Notes: generated by a model from the sequence alone, not told the origin. A stretch of DNA of 64,000 bases from Daphnia carinata (GCF_022539665.2 NC_081338.1:1488001-1552000), one strand, 5' to 3'. Positions 42,001 through 52,234 are shown, counted from the first letter of the stretch. A program made the numbers and translations.

Positions 42001-43665
42001 AACCTAGACCCCTCGCAATGGTACACCTGGGAAGAAATTACGGAGCCGGAAGAACGGGATGTAAACGTGATCCGCATCCTAGCAGTAAAAACTGAAAATG
42101 AGAACCATGCCATCGACCGATGCGTTGCACGTTTTTCCAGCTTGGTGAAAATTCAACGGGTGCTGGCCTGGAGTACAAGATTTGCCAACAACGCCAGAGC
42201 AAAACTTCGTGATGAAAAACCGATGGTCGGAGAGCTGAAAGTAGAAGAAATGGTAACATCGCTTACAAAATGTATCGTACGAGCGCAAGAATTGGCCTTT
42301 GCTGAAGAAATCTACGCCCTTCGCAAGAATCTGGAATTACCACTCAGATCAAAACTTTGCACCTTCCAGCCCTTCCTGGATGAAGTCGGACAGATGCGAA
42401 TTGGCGGACGTATACTTCAAGCGCCAATCGATTATGCAGCCAAACACCCCATTATTCTACCAGCATCTCAGCCGTTAACGAAAAGGATAATTTGGGATCA
42501 CCACGTTAGAAACATGCACGTCAAGACAGAGAGATGGCTGATAGACCTACGTTCTCGCTACTGGGTACTTTCTGGACGCAAAGTGGCAAAATCTGTGCTC
42601 AACAACTGCTGGTCTTGCAAGCGCACGTCGGCGAAGCCCAGCCCGCCGTTAATGGCTTCCCTTCCAGTACATCGTCTAACGCCTCACCTGCCCGCGTTCA
42701 CGTACACAGGGATTGATTACTTTGGACCCTTGACGGTACGAGTTGGTGGACGGGGACGAAGACATGAAAAACGTTGGATCAGCCTATTTGCGTGCTTCAC
42801 TACACGAGCAGTACACCTGGAAGTGGCCAACGGGCTCAGTATGGAGGAGTTTTTACTCTGCTTCTCCCGTTTTGTTAGCCTACGTGGAAAACCGAAGGTC
42901 GTTTACAGCGACAATGGGACAAACTTTGTTGCCGCCGAGCAAGAGTTGAGACAAGCCTTAGAAGAACTTGTTGCTAAGCACCAAGAGCTTCACACCGTGA
43001 TGGCTTGCCAACAGATTGAGTGGCACTTCTCTCCACCCCATGGACCCCACTTCGGCGGTGTTTGGGAAAGGATCGTACAATCCTGCAAGCGGGCAATGAA
43101 GACCAGTATCGGGAACTGCCTAGTTACGGACCAAGTCTTACGAACCGTAATCGCTGAAGTGGCAGCTTTGTTGAACGCCCGTCCGTTAACCCATCTGAGC
43201 GTGGACCCAGAAGACCCGGACCCGTTAACGCCAAAGCACTTTTTGTACGGTGGAGCTCGGCCATATTTACCTCTACAACTGGCCGACGTGGAAGACATGA
43301 ACGTAACAAACAAACAGTATCTGCAAAGCCAAGCCATACTCCAACATTTTTGGAATAGATGGCTATGTGAATACGTTCCCCACTTAACTGAGAGAAGAAA
43401 GTGGCAAGAAAATAGGCCTAACGTCACCGTAGGGGATCTAGTACTTGTAATCGAACCCAATACTTTGCGTGGGCAGTGGCCGTTGGGTAAAGTGTTGGAA
43501 GTTATTCCCAGTGCAACGGATAATGTTGTTCGAGTGGTAAAAGTACAACTTACCAATCATCCAAAACCATGTATTCGGCCGGTGGCCAAATTATGTATCA
43601 TGGTCCCAGCCAACGAACAAGAAGTTTACGCAAAAGAAGAAAAAATGGAACTTTCAACAGCGTAA
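39014..43665 (+). pseudogene. BEL/Pao pol: protease, RT, RNase H, integrase (broken)
   Basis: The first frame (39014-41101) has Cys/His knuckle-like clusters (about 39375-39590), an aspartic protease with FLDTGSDTTLIR (about 39765) and RT with VGADIEKMFHQVKVPEEDQ (about 40780). Its catalytic segment reads FYVNNYLNSF, where the family has YVDD. TAA at 41099 interrupts it. The second frame (41114-42001) has RNase H-type residues (HVFTDASSKGFGAVAYF, TDSQTVLRWI). A frameshift near 41990 leads to 41893-43665: integrase zinc-binding region, core (FTYTGIDYFGPL, VYSDNGTNFV, FGGVWERIVQ) and a DUF5641-like tail (RRKWQENRPNVTVGDLV). Copy 1 shows sense codons at the stop positions. Confidence 0.92.
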
Positions 43666-44016
43666 AACCTCAATTTCAGTATCGTAAAGTGTAAATACTG
43701 ATTGTACTGGAGCTAAAATTAGTAGCTCCCCTTGTAAAATCAAAATTGTAAATGTAACAAGTAAAATCGTAATGTAAAACTCAAATGTAAACAACGTAGG
43801 AAAGCGCAAATTTAAAAACCTGGTGGGGGATTCACGAAACTCAGCGCCACCTATATTCAAGTTCAAATATAGGGCAAAGGGCAAAAGTAGGGTCGCTTGT
43901 TGTTTAGCAGCACTCAAAAATTGGAAACTGTTTAACCTATTACGTTAGCAGACGGCATTCAGTCGACCCAACTTCATTCAAGTACAACGTGTGCGAACCC
44001 TACGTCTGAAGTGAAA
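43666..44016. other. Spacer between BEL pol and the extra ORF
   Basis: AT-rich, non-coding. A GGTGGGGGATTC purine-rich stretch near 43822 could be an old polypurine tract, which would make the following ORF a late addition. Confidence 0.3.
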
Positions 44017-44667
44017 ATGGCAGAATATCCGCCTCCATCGCCGGCATCCGTAAAAGAAAAACTAAAGGTGAGCCGGGAGATGGAACAAGAGTGTGCGGCC
44101 AATCTCCTAGAAACAATTGAAAAACTCGAAGGTGCCAAAAAAAGGCCGTCGATCAAGTGTACGGATACCAGCTGGCCATACTGAACCTCGAAAAGGAAAT
44201 AAAAAAAACATCAAGAAGATCTCGTGAAAGTACACTTACACTTCAGGAGCGAAAGAGAGACCCTGATGAGTGGGTACGTCGGGTCTCTCTTGCGCCAGGA
44301 ACGGGAAAGGGCGGCCGGTGCTCAGTTACCCACCCCGGCCGCCAACCCAGCACGTCCAACGTACGTCGTTCCTCTCCACACGCCGGTGATCCTTTGCTTT
44401 TTGAAGTCCCACGTGTTGGGACCGACCCCTTGCAGGAAGAAGACCACGGAGTGTGAGGAGTTTATGCTCCTCACAAACCAGGATCGACTCGAACTTCTCT
44501 TTGCCCAGCGACGGTGTTTTGGTAGCTTTGTTCCAACCGCCGTCGCCGGGAACACAAAAACGGCTGATTGTAATCATCCCAAACGTTGTACGCTGTGCAA
44601 TGCACAAGACCACCATCAGGTCCTGTGTGCACCGAAGAAAGCGTACAACAACTTACCCACACAGTAA
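44017..44667 (+). pseudogene. Extra gag-like ORF with zinc-knuckle-like tail, frameshifted
   Basis: ATG at 44017 starts a helical N-terminus (SPASVKEKLKVSREMEQE). The frame slips at a run of seven A near 44137 and returns at a run of eight A near 44205. Across both sites the predicted coiled coil continues. The C-terminal part (44440-44667) has a BEL-gag-like segment: FMLLTNQDRLELLFAQRRCF, then the Cys/His cluster DCNHPKRCTLCNAQDHHQVLC. It occupies the position where an env gene would sit. It is unlike the gag at 37519, so it probably comes from another retroelement. Function unknown. Confidence 0.6.
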
Positions 44668-44824
44668 GGATAGCCCATCATCTCATCCAGTCTTCGAGAA
44701 GGCAGCTGCTGGAAATTCACATTCCCTTTGTTTCCCCCCTCTTTTTTTGTTCTGTGTGTTGTAACGTTTCGAAGTTGCATCGTTGTTATTTGTGTTGTGC
44801 ACCTGTTGTCACGGTGGGTCCCGC

Positions 44825-45192
44825 TGTCACCTACGGTGCTGCCCTCGCGGGCAGGGCTGTAGGGGGCACGGGCCTGCCTAGTATTGCGTGCCCATTTTCT
44901 GTTTTCTTTTTACCCCTTTATATGAGAAAGGGGTAGTATTGTATTTTTTGTCCACCCAGGTAGTAGTCTAAGTTCCATGTTTCGTTTTGCCAGACAGTTT
45001 TTCGTCCAGTTTTCTTAAAACCAGTCTAAGTCCCAACTCAGTTTGTTCGCCTCCCCTTTGTTCTCTCTCCAAATCAAGCGACTCCAGAAATACAGCGTTT
45101 CCTTTGTTTTAATTCATCATCATTTTTCAATTCATCCATCACCACTCATCATCATCCTCTCTCTGTTGCTACTCGGCACGGAGTCAGCAACA
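44825..45192 (+). repeat. 3' LTR of BEL/Pao copy 2
   Basis: 368 bp, about 99% identical to 36874-37241. The sequence just upstream (GGTGGGTCCCGC) is a poor polypurine tract. Confidence 0.92.
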
Positions 45193-45198
45193 AATAGC

Positions 45199-45281
45199 GC
45201 AAAACAATTAACTGTTGCGGAAAGAACGTCCGTGGTATCGTTAGGTCTAACCGGGTACTCATTAAATCAAATTTCATGAAA
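45199..45281 (+). pseudogene. Tc1-like transposase helix-turn-helix remnant
   Basis: KQLTVAERTSVVSLGLTGYS, followed by LNQIS and a stop, resembles the N-terminal paired-like helix-turn-helix of Tc1 transposases. It lies directly after the BEL target duplication, inside the palindromic element. Confidence 0.6.
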
Positions 45282-45713
45282 ATTGATTGTTTTGCATGAT
45301 TTTCGCGAAACATGAACTGTATCAGATTTATAATCCAAAACCCGTTTTATACTAATTTAACGCATAACAACAAAGATTTTGAAAAAGGCGCGTATGCCCT
45401 GATTCATTAAACTAGTTACCATGGAGACGAGACTTCCCATCCCAAAGTCTGTCTCTCGTAGCCTATTGCAAATTCAATTTGTAGTAGATTTGTAAAAATT
45501 TTTGACTTTGCCTGCCGGCTATTTGTCTCACCCCTTAGCGATTCGAGACACCAGCTCATTCATGTCTCGTTTCTATGGTAACGTCTACTGCATTTTTTTC
45601 CGCGTTTTCCCATATCCTAACATAACTCCCCTAAACTATTAAGTTACTTAGCTATACGCTGATAGGGGGCATTTTTTTAAAGGGGTAGTCGGATTTTTTT
45701 GGAACATACTGTA

Positions 45714-46110
45714 CTAACGTCGTTGGATACGGCATGGTTTGGGAAGACCTATGTCGATGCATGTCAGGAACAGACAGCAACAATTCAGCTAAAAAATAAA
45801 AATCCCCAAGGTCATCGAAAGTGAAAGTACAATCATTTACTAACAAGTTAGGCAATTCCATAATAAAGTAGCACTCCCAGCAAATAACGTACTTACCAGC
45901 ATTTGAAGCCCCAATAATTAAGCAGATTATCATTTTAAAATTGAAAAAATTGAAAAAAAAAAAAGATTACTAGGTGACTATTTTTTTTCTCCCACTACTA
46001 CCCCTTACTTGAAATTTTATAGTAAACTAAACAGACGAACCAGCAAACTCAAATAATAATTTTGTATTTCGAACTAAAACATTAACTACAAAACAAAACA
46101 AACAAAGACT
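45714..46110. other. Post-env segment of Gypsy element
   Basis: The sequence between the Tc1-like element and the antisense ORF. A minus-strand open frame (45933 down to about 45714) starts MIICLIIGASNAG and meets a GTAAGTACG donor-like site. Its reality is uncertain. Confidence 0.3.
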
Positions 46111-46345
46111 TCAGTTCGTGGAATCACGTTCGGGAAGAGGCGTGCCATGAAGAAGATAATCATAAATCTGCCAGACATCCGTGATGGCCCAGCGATCATC
46201 ACTCCCTTCTTGAAGACGCTCCTCTTGAAGACGCGAAGACGTTGGTGTGGGATGATAAATATCATCACCCGACTCAATCCACCAAAGAAAACGGGCAAAC
46301 GTGAGCGGGTAAACGTCGCGATAGCGTGCATAACCCAGATAATTC

Positions 46346-46384
<39 letters not shown>

Positions 46385-46478
46385 AATGAACAACAAATAA
46401 AATAAAATGAAAAGTAATAAATTCAAAAATGAATAACAAAAAAAAGGATACTTACAAATAATAATAATCACTAAGCCC
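46111..46478 (-). CDS. Antisense accessory ORF of the Gypsy element (GYARYRD family)
   Basis: On the strand opposite env, an exon 46345-46111 reads 78 codons to TGA. It contains GYARYRD, ARFLWWIESGDDIYHPTP and WAITDVWQIYDYLLHGTPLP. It is preceded by a GT-AG intron (46455-46346, including a 34-bp poly-T on this strand) and an upstream exon end coding SDYYY. A related protein with the same split (DYYY, phase-2 intron, then YPGYARYRD) is encoded at 63109-63552 in another element. Two copies with amino-acid rather than base-level similarity point to a real protein. The upstream exon has an in-frame TGA about 13 codons before the splice, so this copy is probably dead. No known domain was recognised. 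Confidence 0.6.
46350..46383 (+). repeat. 34-bp poly(A) run
   Basis: An uninterrupted A run inside the antisense intron. On the minus strand it serves as a polypyrimidine tract before the acceptor TTTAAAG. Confidence 0.8.
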
Positions 46479-46797
46479 CGGACTTACCCAAAATCAAGCG
46501 GGGCCAAACCAGACACCTTGAAGGCCTACCGAAACAAATCAAAGAAGGGGCACCGATCTTCTGCAATAAACCTGCTGAAAAGGCTAGCAGGAGTAGAAAA
46601 AAACACGTCACTGAATCCCTGCAAGGCCATATCGACCTGTGCACGATACTGAAGAACGTACGCAAATTCAAACACCTCCATATAGACGAAATAACAGGGC
46701 AACAAAGTGAACAGTATTCTACAAAGGAAGGAAGAGAACTAATGAAAGGAAAAGAAGGTACAATCGAAAAGCCCCTACGCGGAGAAGACAATGACTA
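46475..46797 (+). CDS. Sense accessory ORF downstream of env
   Basis: An open frame of about 107 codons without an ATG at its start follows an acceptor-like CACTAAG, so it may be a spliced exon. It includes RHLEGLPKQIKEGAPIFCNK, HVTESLQGHIDLCTILKNVR and a charged end GKEGTIEKPLRGEDND before TAA at 46795. It overlaps the antisense gene's upstream exon. At 63061-63267 a minus-strand ORF in the same relative position shares a loose pattern (API, then EK and a basic stretch). Function unknown. Confidence 0.5.
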
Positions 46798-47144
46798 AAA
46801 AAGGAATAAAGAAAGGAAATAATTGTCTAGGAATAAAGAATGGAAATATTCGTCTATTCGCCCGGCGGCAAATCTACAGGTCAGCGCGACAAGACGCGAC
46901 GAAAAAGAATCCAACTCAACTCCAAGGCAGAAAAAGGAATACATTAAAAATGCATGAAAACCTGTTATCAAATTAAGAACACAGAAACACAAACACAAGA
47001 AAAGAAACAACAACCTGAAGACCCTTGAATATGCAAGATTTTGCTAAATACGAAAACTAAAATACTCCCAATGTCTCGTCGACATAACTGAAACAAAGTT
47101 TTACAAGTCAAAGTACGCATTACAACCCAACAATTCATCCAAAA

Positions 47145-48527
47145 ATGGCCTACAGCAACATCACTAAGGATAGTAAAATGGAAGTAACCATTATCTATAA
47201 GGAGACGAAGAAGGTATACGAGCTAATCACTATTAGCGATACCGAAAGTGAAAATAGTCAGCAGGAGAGTGCGAAAAGTGCAGGCGAAAACAAGCAATTA
47301 GTACAGTACATGGGATGGAATGGAATTGAAACGGAAAAAAACGACTTTTACAGGAATAAAAACGAAAAAGAAAAACAGCAGTGAAGCCAGTGATGATGAA
47401 AACGAAGGATTAATGGCGTATAGTGGAAGAGAACCCGATTTGAAAGTGACTACAGTGTTGAATTCACAAAAGGATACGACAGTGAGAACTATCTGCAATG
47501 TGAACCTGCGCAAAAACGCAACAAGCCAGACGACCAACAGAAAGAAACGGAAGCGTGTAAAAAGTGTCGGTTAAAAACGATAGCATCGATTTCGGCGGCC
47601 CGAGCGGAAAACTTCCAGCTACGAAGACAAGCCTTGATAGACCTAGAAGAAGGAAAACTTTCGTTGTCGATGATGAACCCTCCATTATGGGTAATAAGAA
47701 AGTGCATTCAAAATAAAATACAAGCACAACAAGGTTGGCCAAGACAAAAGATGGCCACGTTTCTCAACGAGAGATATGAGGCAGACCAAACACTTCTCCA
47801 TACTAGCGTAAGAAGAAGTAGGTACAACGTTACAGACCTTTTACTATCCTTCGGAGCGCACCCGGAGATACTCTACCACGAAAAAACAATTGCTCATACC
47901 GCAGTAACTGTAAATGATTTACTATTACTACGGATCCTAAAACATCACAACTGCGAGTTTACAGCCCGTAACGGCAATGGAGAAACTCCATTAATGTTGG
48001 CAATTGTATACGGAAACCAAGAGTGTGCAAATTTGATATGGACACCAACAAATATCAACATTGCAACACCTAAGGGTGTCACCGTTTTACATTATCTAGC
48101 CGAGTATGGTCTTGAAGACTTGGCTACCCAAATTTGTGCTAAAAGAATCATCAACATCAACCAAAAAGATGATTCAGGAAACACCGCTTTACATGTAGCA
48201 GTAGGATTCAATCGAATTGACATGATTGAAATATTACTGCTACATGGAGCAGACGCTTGGATAAAAAACTCCCATAACCCATAAATATGGACACACAGCA
48301 CTATCGAAATCATGCAGTTAAAGAGCGCTAACCATCCTCGGAAAATGGGAACAGGAGCGTAACGGTAACCCATCGAATAAAAGAAGAGAAAACCAGCAAG
48401 ACAGCCGAAGGGGGGAGGAGCAAACTGTAGTCAATATAGCCGAAATACCAGGCAGAAAGAAAAGCAAGAATCAAAGAAGAAAAGAAAGAAGGCACTACGT
48501 CAACAATCTTTTAAAAAAACACACATG
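47145..48527 (+). pseudogene. Ankyrin-repeat accessory protein in the Gypsy element
   Basis: A charged N-terminal region starts at ATG 47145 and shifts frame twice (about 47340-47390 and about 47500). The main frame (47634-48284) has at least four ankyrin units: TLLHTSVRRSRYNVTDLLLS; TIAHTAVTVNDLLLLRILK; GETPLMLAIVYGNQECANLI; GVTVLHYLAEYGLEDLATQI; and GNTALHVAVGFNRIDMIEIL. After a frameshift near 48280 the last repeat continues (KYGHTALSKSC), followed by a stop and a basic tail with GRKKSKNQRRKERR (possible nuclear signal), ending about 48527. It lies between env and the 3' LTR, the usual position of retroviral accessory genes. The repeat arrangement resembles IkB/viral ankyrin proteins; an immune role is only a hypothesis. 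Confidence 0.75.
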
Positions 48528-48634
48528 ACTCTTTTTATATGTTTTTGGTGAAGGAACAAGTTTTATTATTCATCCATAGCAACAACTGTAGACGGTGACG
48601 GAAAAAGCAAATTGGAGGACCAACTCTTCTTATT

Positions 48635-48649
48635 GAAGAGGGGAAGGAA
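48635..48649 (+). promoter_or_regulatory. Polypurine tract
   Basis: GAAGAGGGGAAGGAA sits immediately before the 3' LTR, as expected for plus-strand priming. Confidence 0.85.
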
Positions 48650-48851
48650 TGTAACGAGCCCAAAGGCTATCCAAAGACAGCCACACCCTCTACATCCCTC
48701 AAGCGCTTCACAAGTGAAAGTGAACGTGTCCCCTCCCATTTTACCTTCAATATGCATGTTCTTTAGTAGTATAAATACCGCATGTTTGTACCTTGTAATT
48801 CGGAATTGTTTCGGCAAATCCACTGTAATACACGAGGTTCGAAACTTTACA
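48650..48851 (+). repeat. 3' LTR of env-bearing Gypsy element
   Basis: 202 bp, TGTAACGAGC...CTTTACA, with a few differences from the 5' LTR. It is followed by the GCTA duplication. Confidence 0.9.
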
Positions 48852-48855
48852 GCTA

Positions 48856-49379
48856 TGATGTAATCTAGAATTATTTGGTTGATTTTTTCTTGCTCAGTTA
48901 TATGAATTGGAGCTCAGACAAAAAACTCACTTGCCCTAGCTTTAGCTGCAATTTTCTGGCTATCACTAAGTTTAGTCTTGGCAGGGGTTTCTACCCGTTT
49001 TCTTTTCTCAGATTTCTTTGCTAATTTATCCTTTTCTTTTTGAAGCTTGAACGTGGAATATTCAGACGTGTGGATCTAAATAGCACAGTTTAAAGAATCA
49101 ATACTTTTTGCATAAAATTGTTTGTACCTGATCGTAGTGTCTCGAAAAATTGGTATTTGCACCTCGACGCCCAGAAATCAATTTCTTACACAATCCACAC
49201 TTCCCACGAATGTTTTGGTTGTAAGGTGGAGTTGAATCAGTCAAATTTTTAGGAAAAACAAACAGGGCAAAAATACCCACCTTGAACCACAAGAAAGACT
49301 TTTGAGTCGAACTATGCTCTAAGTCAACGACATTATTGTCCTCGAAATCAATTTCATCTAACGGCTCGTTTGAAGCCAT
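48856..49379 (-). pseudogene. hAT transposase, N-terminal BED-finger portion
   Basis: The ATG at 49379 (minus) opens an acidic N-terminus. A BED-type zinc finger follows (RGKCGLCKKLISGRRGANTNFSRHY; Cys-Cys and His present), then a Lys-rich linker (about 49060-48930). It stops at the Gypsy insertion. The continuation is at 30934-29850 on the same strand. Confidence 0.8.
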
Positions 49380-49510
49380 GTTTTTTTATCCTCACAAACA
49401 CTTCAGCACTAGATACGTTACTGTAAACACTATATTCTGTTATAATCCTGTCAAAGGGGAATAATAACAATGGCTAATGGGCCTGTACTTAAAGTAAACC
49501 TAAAAATTAT

Positions 49511-50103
49511 TTGATTTTGATTTGGAATCGATTTGTGTGTGTACTTTGTTATTTATTAGCTTTCCTCAAAGAAGCCGAAAATGCGAAATTTCGTGATTAT
49601 GAGGCCGAATTAGCAGACAGGCGTTCCACTAGGCCAAAACCATTGCAACAGCGGAAAAAGAACGAAATGGTTGAGAAAAATGGACGCCGTTTCATTGAAG
49701 GGGAAATCAGCATACGGGAATTTCTGCAATTATCTAGGAATCTCACGGAGCCTAACGTAAATATAGAACAATATGTTAGTATTCAAACACAAAAAATAAC
49801 ACCGGTTTATTTTCTCAGCATGATGCTCATAGGCGTGTCTCTAACTCTTCACCAGTTGAGGAAAGACTCACAGTGTATCCAAGACGACGGTTTTTGGCTG
49901 GGACTTGTGTAAATCCTATTCAGATGCCTGTTGTCACTGCCAGTTCAACAGAGGAAACGTCCATTTCAACTGCACGTCGTCACTCACCTCGCGTCGGAAG
50001 ACTGCCTCATCATCTGTCAGATGATGGCGATTCACCATTAATAAGATATAGCCGCCGAACTCGCCGAGATCAACAACTTCCACCAGCTTTTAATTCCCCC
50101 TGA
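49511..50103 (+). pseudogene. Unknown gene fragment
   Basis: After an acceptor-like TTATTAG, a charged helical frame reads KFRDYEAELADRRSTRPKPL and EKNGRRFIEGEISIREFLQL. It shifts near 49780 to a Ser/Arg-rich frame ending PPAFNSP at 50103. The composition looks like former coding sequence. I do not recognise the family. A 24-nt gap between donor- and acceptor-like sites is too short to be an intron, so a frameshift is likelier. Confidence 0.4.
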
Positions 50104-51125
50104 TTTTCTGTTTCTTTTTAAACACAGTTGTATGAAAATTTAAAGGTCGACATATTTACAATTTCTAGTATTTATTTGATAGGGGCCATTGATCAAAGAG
50201 GAGTGGGGGCATTTGTTGTGCTACGGTTAGGGGGCAACAGTCGGGGGGCAACTGTTTTGGCGTGGGGGGCAATCGTTGACCCCCCGCGGGGGCATTTGTC
50301 AAAGGAGGCGATCGTCGCAACACCAGAAAGCTATACAATGTTCTCTGAAAAAAAAATGGAAATTGAACGGAACAAACCTAAAACTTTTTTTCTGAGAAGC
50401 TGCCGTTTTGAGACGCGTTACCATGGATACCTTGGCAGCTACGAGCTTGTACTAGTTCACCAAATGTTACACTACTTATTTAGTGTTATTATCATCTATT
50501 TAAAAATTAGTACACAAAATTGTATTCCAAGTTATGTTATTTTCAACAATCTATGATTTATATCAAATTGACTTTGGCTTAAGTTACTTTAAAATATTAT
50601 AATGTAAATATTATGCAAAATATTATGAAGACTTACACCGTGTGTTCAGGGACCGAGAACTAGGAGATGTCTCTGGTCAACCTGATTACTGGTTTTTTAC
50701 ATGAGGTTTTCATTAGTATTTGAGTTTTGATAAGGAACTAGTGTCGCATATGACTCATTTTTTGTACCTTAGCAACTGTTCGATGTGTTCTGCATTTTGC
50801 AGCTACAAGCGTGTCCGTTTTTTATTTTAATGATTGTTAATTGTGGTATCGATTGTGAGTATTTTTCTTTCTGTGATTATATAATGGGATTTACCGTTTA
50901 GTGACCAACAACCTACTGGTTTTGGGGTGAGTCGTGCAAGTTCTCGTTTTTTGTGAGGGAAACGGATTTTTCCTAACAATTATAAGGTAGATACATTTAT
51001 CTATTTTATGGAGAGATTTTTATCAAAAGTCACCTTAAGCGTCGAATAGTTTTTTTTATTAGCTTTGGTTCTTTGGCCGTTGGAGGTGCGTTTTCTTGCT
51101 TTTGCTTCTCTTCCTTATTTCGCGC
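50104..51125. other. Unassigned region with G-rich repeats
   Basis: No gene recognised. It contains the GGGGGCA repeat cluster at 50204-50294 and AT-rich spacer. Confidence 0.4.
50204..50294 (+). repeat. GGGGGCA(A/T)-type repeat cluster
   Basis: Five GGGGGCA words occur in about 90 bp, at about 50204, 50230, 50244, 50264 and 50288. They also form a short inverted match around TTGACCCCCCGCGGGGGCA. Confidence 0.7.
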
Positions 51126-52232
51126 ATGGCGTCTAATTACGCAACTTGTGCTCCGTGCCCCGTTGATGTTTCGGAGCTTAATGCAACTGATTTAGAATCA
51201 TTCTTGGTAAAGATCAACTTCGATTCAAGGTTTGCTGCAAAACTTAAAGGTGCAATATAAGTCTACAAGCTCTTTATTTCTGATAAAAACATAAGTTGTT
51301 CCAACTATGGCATTTCATTCTTCAGTGTCCAATATTACGAGGTTTTTCTCTTTTCCCGTTCAAGTCAAAAAATTTCTCCCGTCCTTTTATCGAAGGGGAA
51401 TCTAAAATTTTACGTCTTACCTTCGAGCTATTTATGCCATGCATACTTCCGGGGATACAAGAGGAACTCCACTGATATGCGCTCAGAACGGGTGTCTGAA
51501 GACTTTTAATTCCTTTTCTAATTTAAGAAATCATTTAATGCGGTGCAGTAAAATTCGTACACATAAAATTAGCTCAGAGTTTCGACAAAATGTCATCTTT
51601 CTAAATACTGACGAACAACGTTCGTGTTATTGATGTAACAGCCAAGGAAAAAGACACTGAAATGTCAAATGCAACTACCATGGTTACTGAAGATAACGAA
51701 ACATCAAAACAAGTAGTAAGGCATTTAGCGAAGTTTATGTTAAGCTTAAGATCAGAACATTTACTTTCGAACATCATATAAGATTATATTGCAAATATTT
51801 TGGGCGCCATGTTTGAACCAGATGAAAATGAGCGTGAAAAAAACGGATCCCTTACGTCGATTCTAAAGAACATCAATTCTAAACAAAAGAGATTAGGTTA
51901 TTTCAAAACCCATTTCACTTCTGTTGAGCCTAGGACGTAGTAGGTGCTTATATCAAACAAAAGTAATCTTCCTGTTCCAATCAATTCAAAAGGACAATCC
52001 TTTCCAAACCGCCAAAAAAAACTTTCCAGCATATTTCTTTACGAGAAACTTTGAGTAGAATATTTTCAGACAAAATAATCCGATCGAGATATTTTAGAGG
52101 TAACAAGCGAAGATGGTTTCATTAAAAGCCATCGGGGCAGCAAGAATTTAAAAAATAGTTCCTTTTTTGAAACATTCCCTTTGCAGTTCGCTTTCAAACT
52201 TTTTTAAAATGAAACCGAAGTAACAAATCAGC

Positions 52233-52234
<2 letters not shown>

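Larger units (their letters stand above)
36874..45192 (+). mobile_element. BEL/Pao LTR retrotransposon, near full length, copy 2
   Basis: The LTRs (36874-37241 and 44825-45192) are both 368 bp, begin TGTCACCTACGGTG and end AGCAACA. A 5-bp duplication AATAG flanks them (36869-36873 and 45193-45197). I count about four mismatches between the LTRs (for example GGTGATGCC/GGTGCTGCC and ATGGGAAAG/ATGAGAAAG), so insertion is recent. The internal region has a tRNA-Phe-type primer site, gag, pol in BEL order, and an extra gag-like ORF between pol and the 3' LTR. Coding is broken by two frameshifts and two stops. Confidence 0.95.
36472..45711. mobile_element. Tc1/mariner-type palindromic element, interrupted by BEL
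   Basis: Long inverted repeats start CAGTATGTTCCAAAAAAATC at 36472 and end with the complement at 45711, with TA on both sides (36470-36471, 45712-45713). Similarity between the arms continues for most of 36472-36868 and 45300-45711 (for example ATGCCCCCTATCA, GTTACCATGGA, GGCGCGTATGCC). Without the BEL insertion the element is about 0.9 kb. A helix-turn-helix remnant of a Tc1-like transposase remains at 45199-45281. It lies immediately after the env stop codon. Confidence 0.85.
30939..48851 (+). mobile_element. Ty3/Gypsy LTR element with env and accessory genes
   Basis: Matching LTRs (30939-31139 and 48650-48851) start TGTAACGAGC and end CTTTACA. A 4-bp direct repeat GCTA flanks them (30935-30938 and 48852-48855). 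A tRNA-Gln-type primer site follows the 5' LTR, and a polypurine tract precedes the 3' LTR. Without the nested insertions (36472-45711) the element would be about 8.7 kb. Its gene order is gag-integrase fusion, env, antisense ORF, sense accessory ORF, then ankyrin gene. Protease, RT, RNase H and the integrase core are absent, so it can only have moved in trans. It splits a hAT transposase gene. Confidence 0.88.

Noticed and set aside
45714-45933. Minus-strand frame starting MIICLIIGASNAG with a donor site
   Set aside because: No second copy at the right-edge element and no recognisable domain; kept only as a remark.
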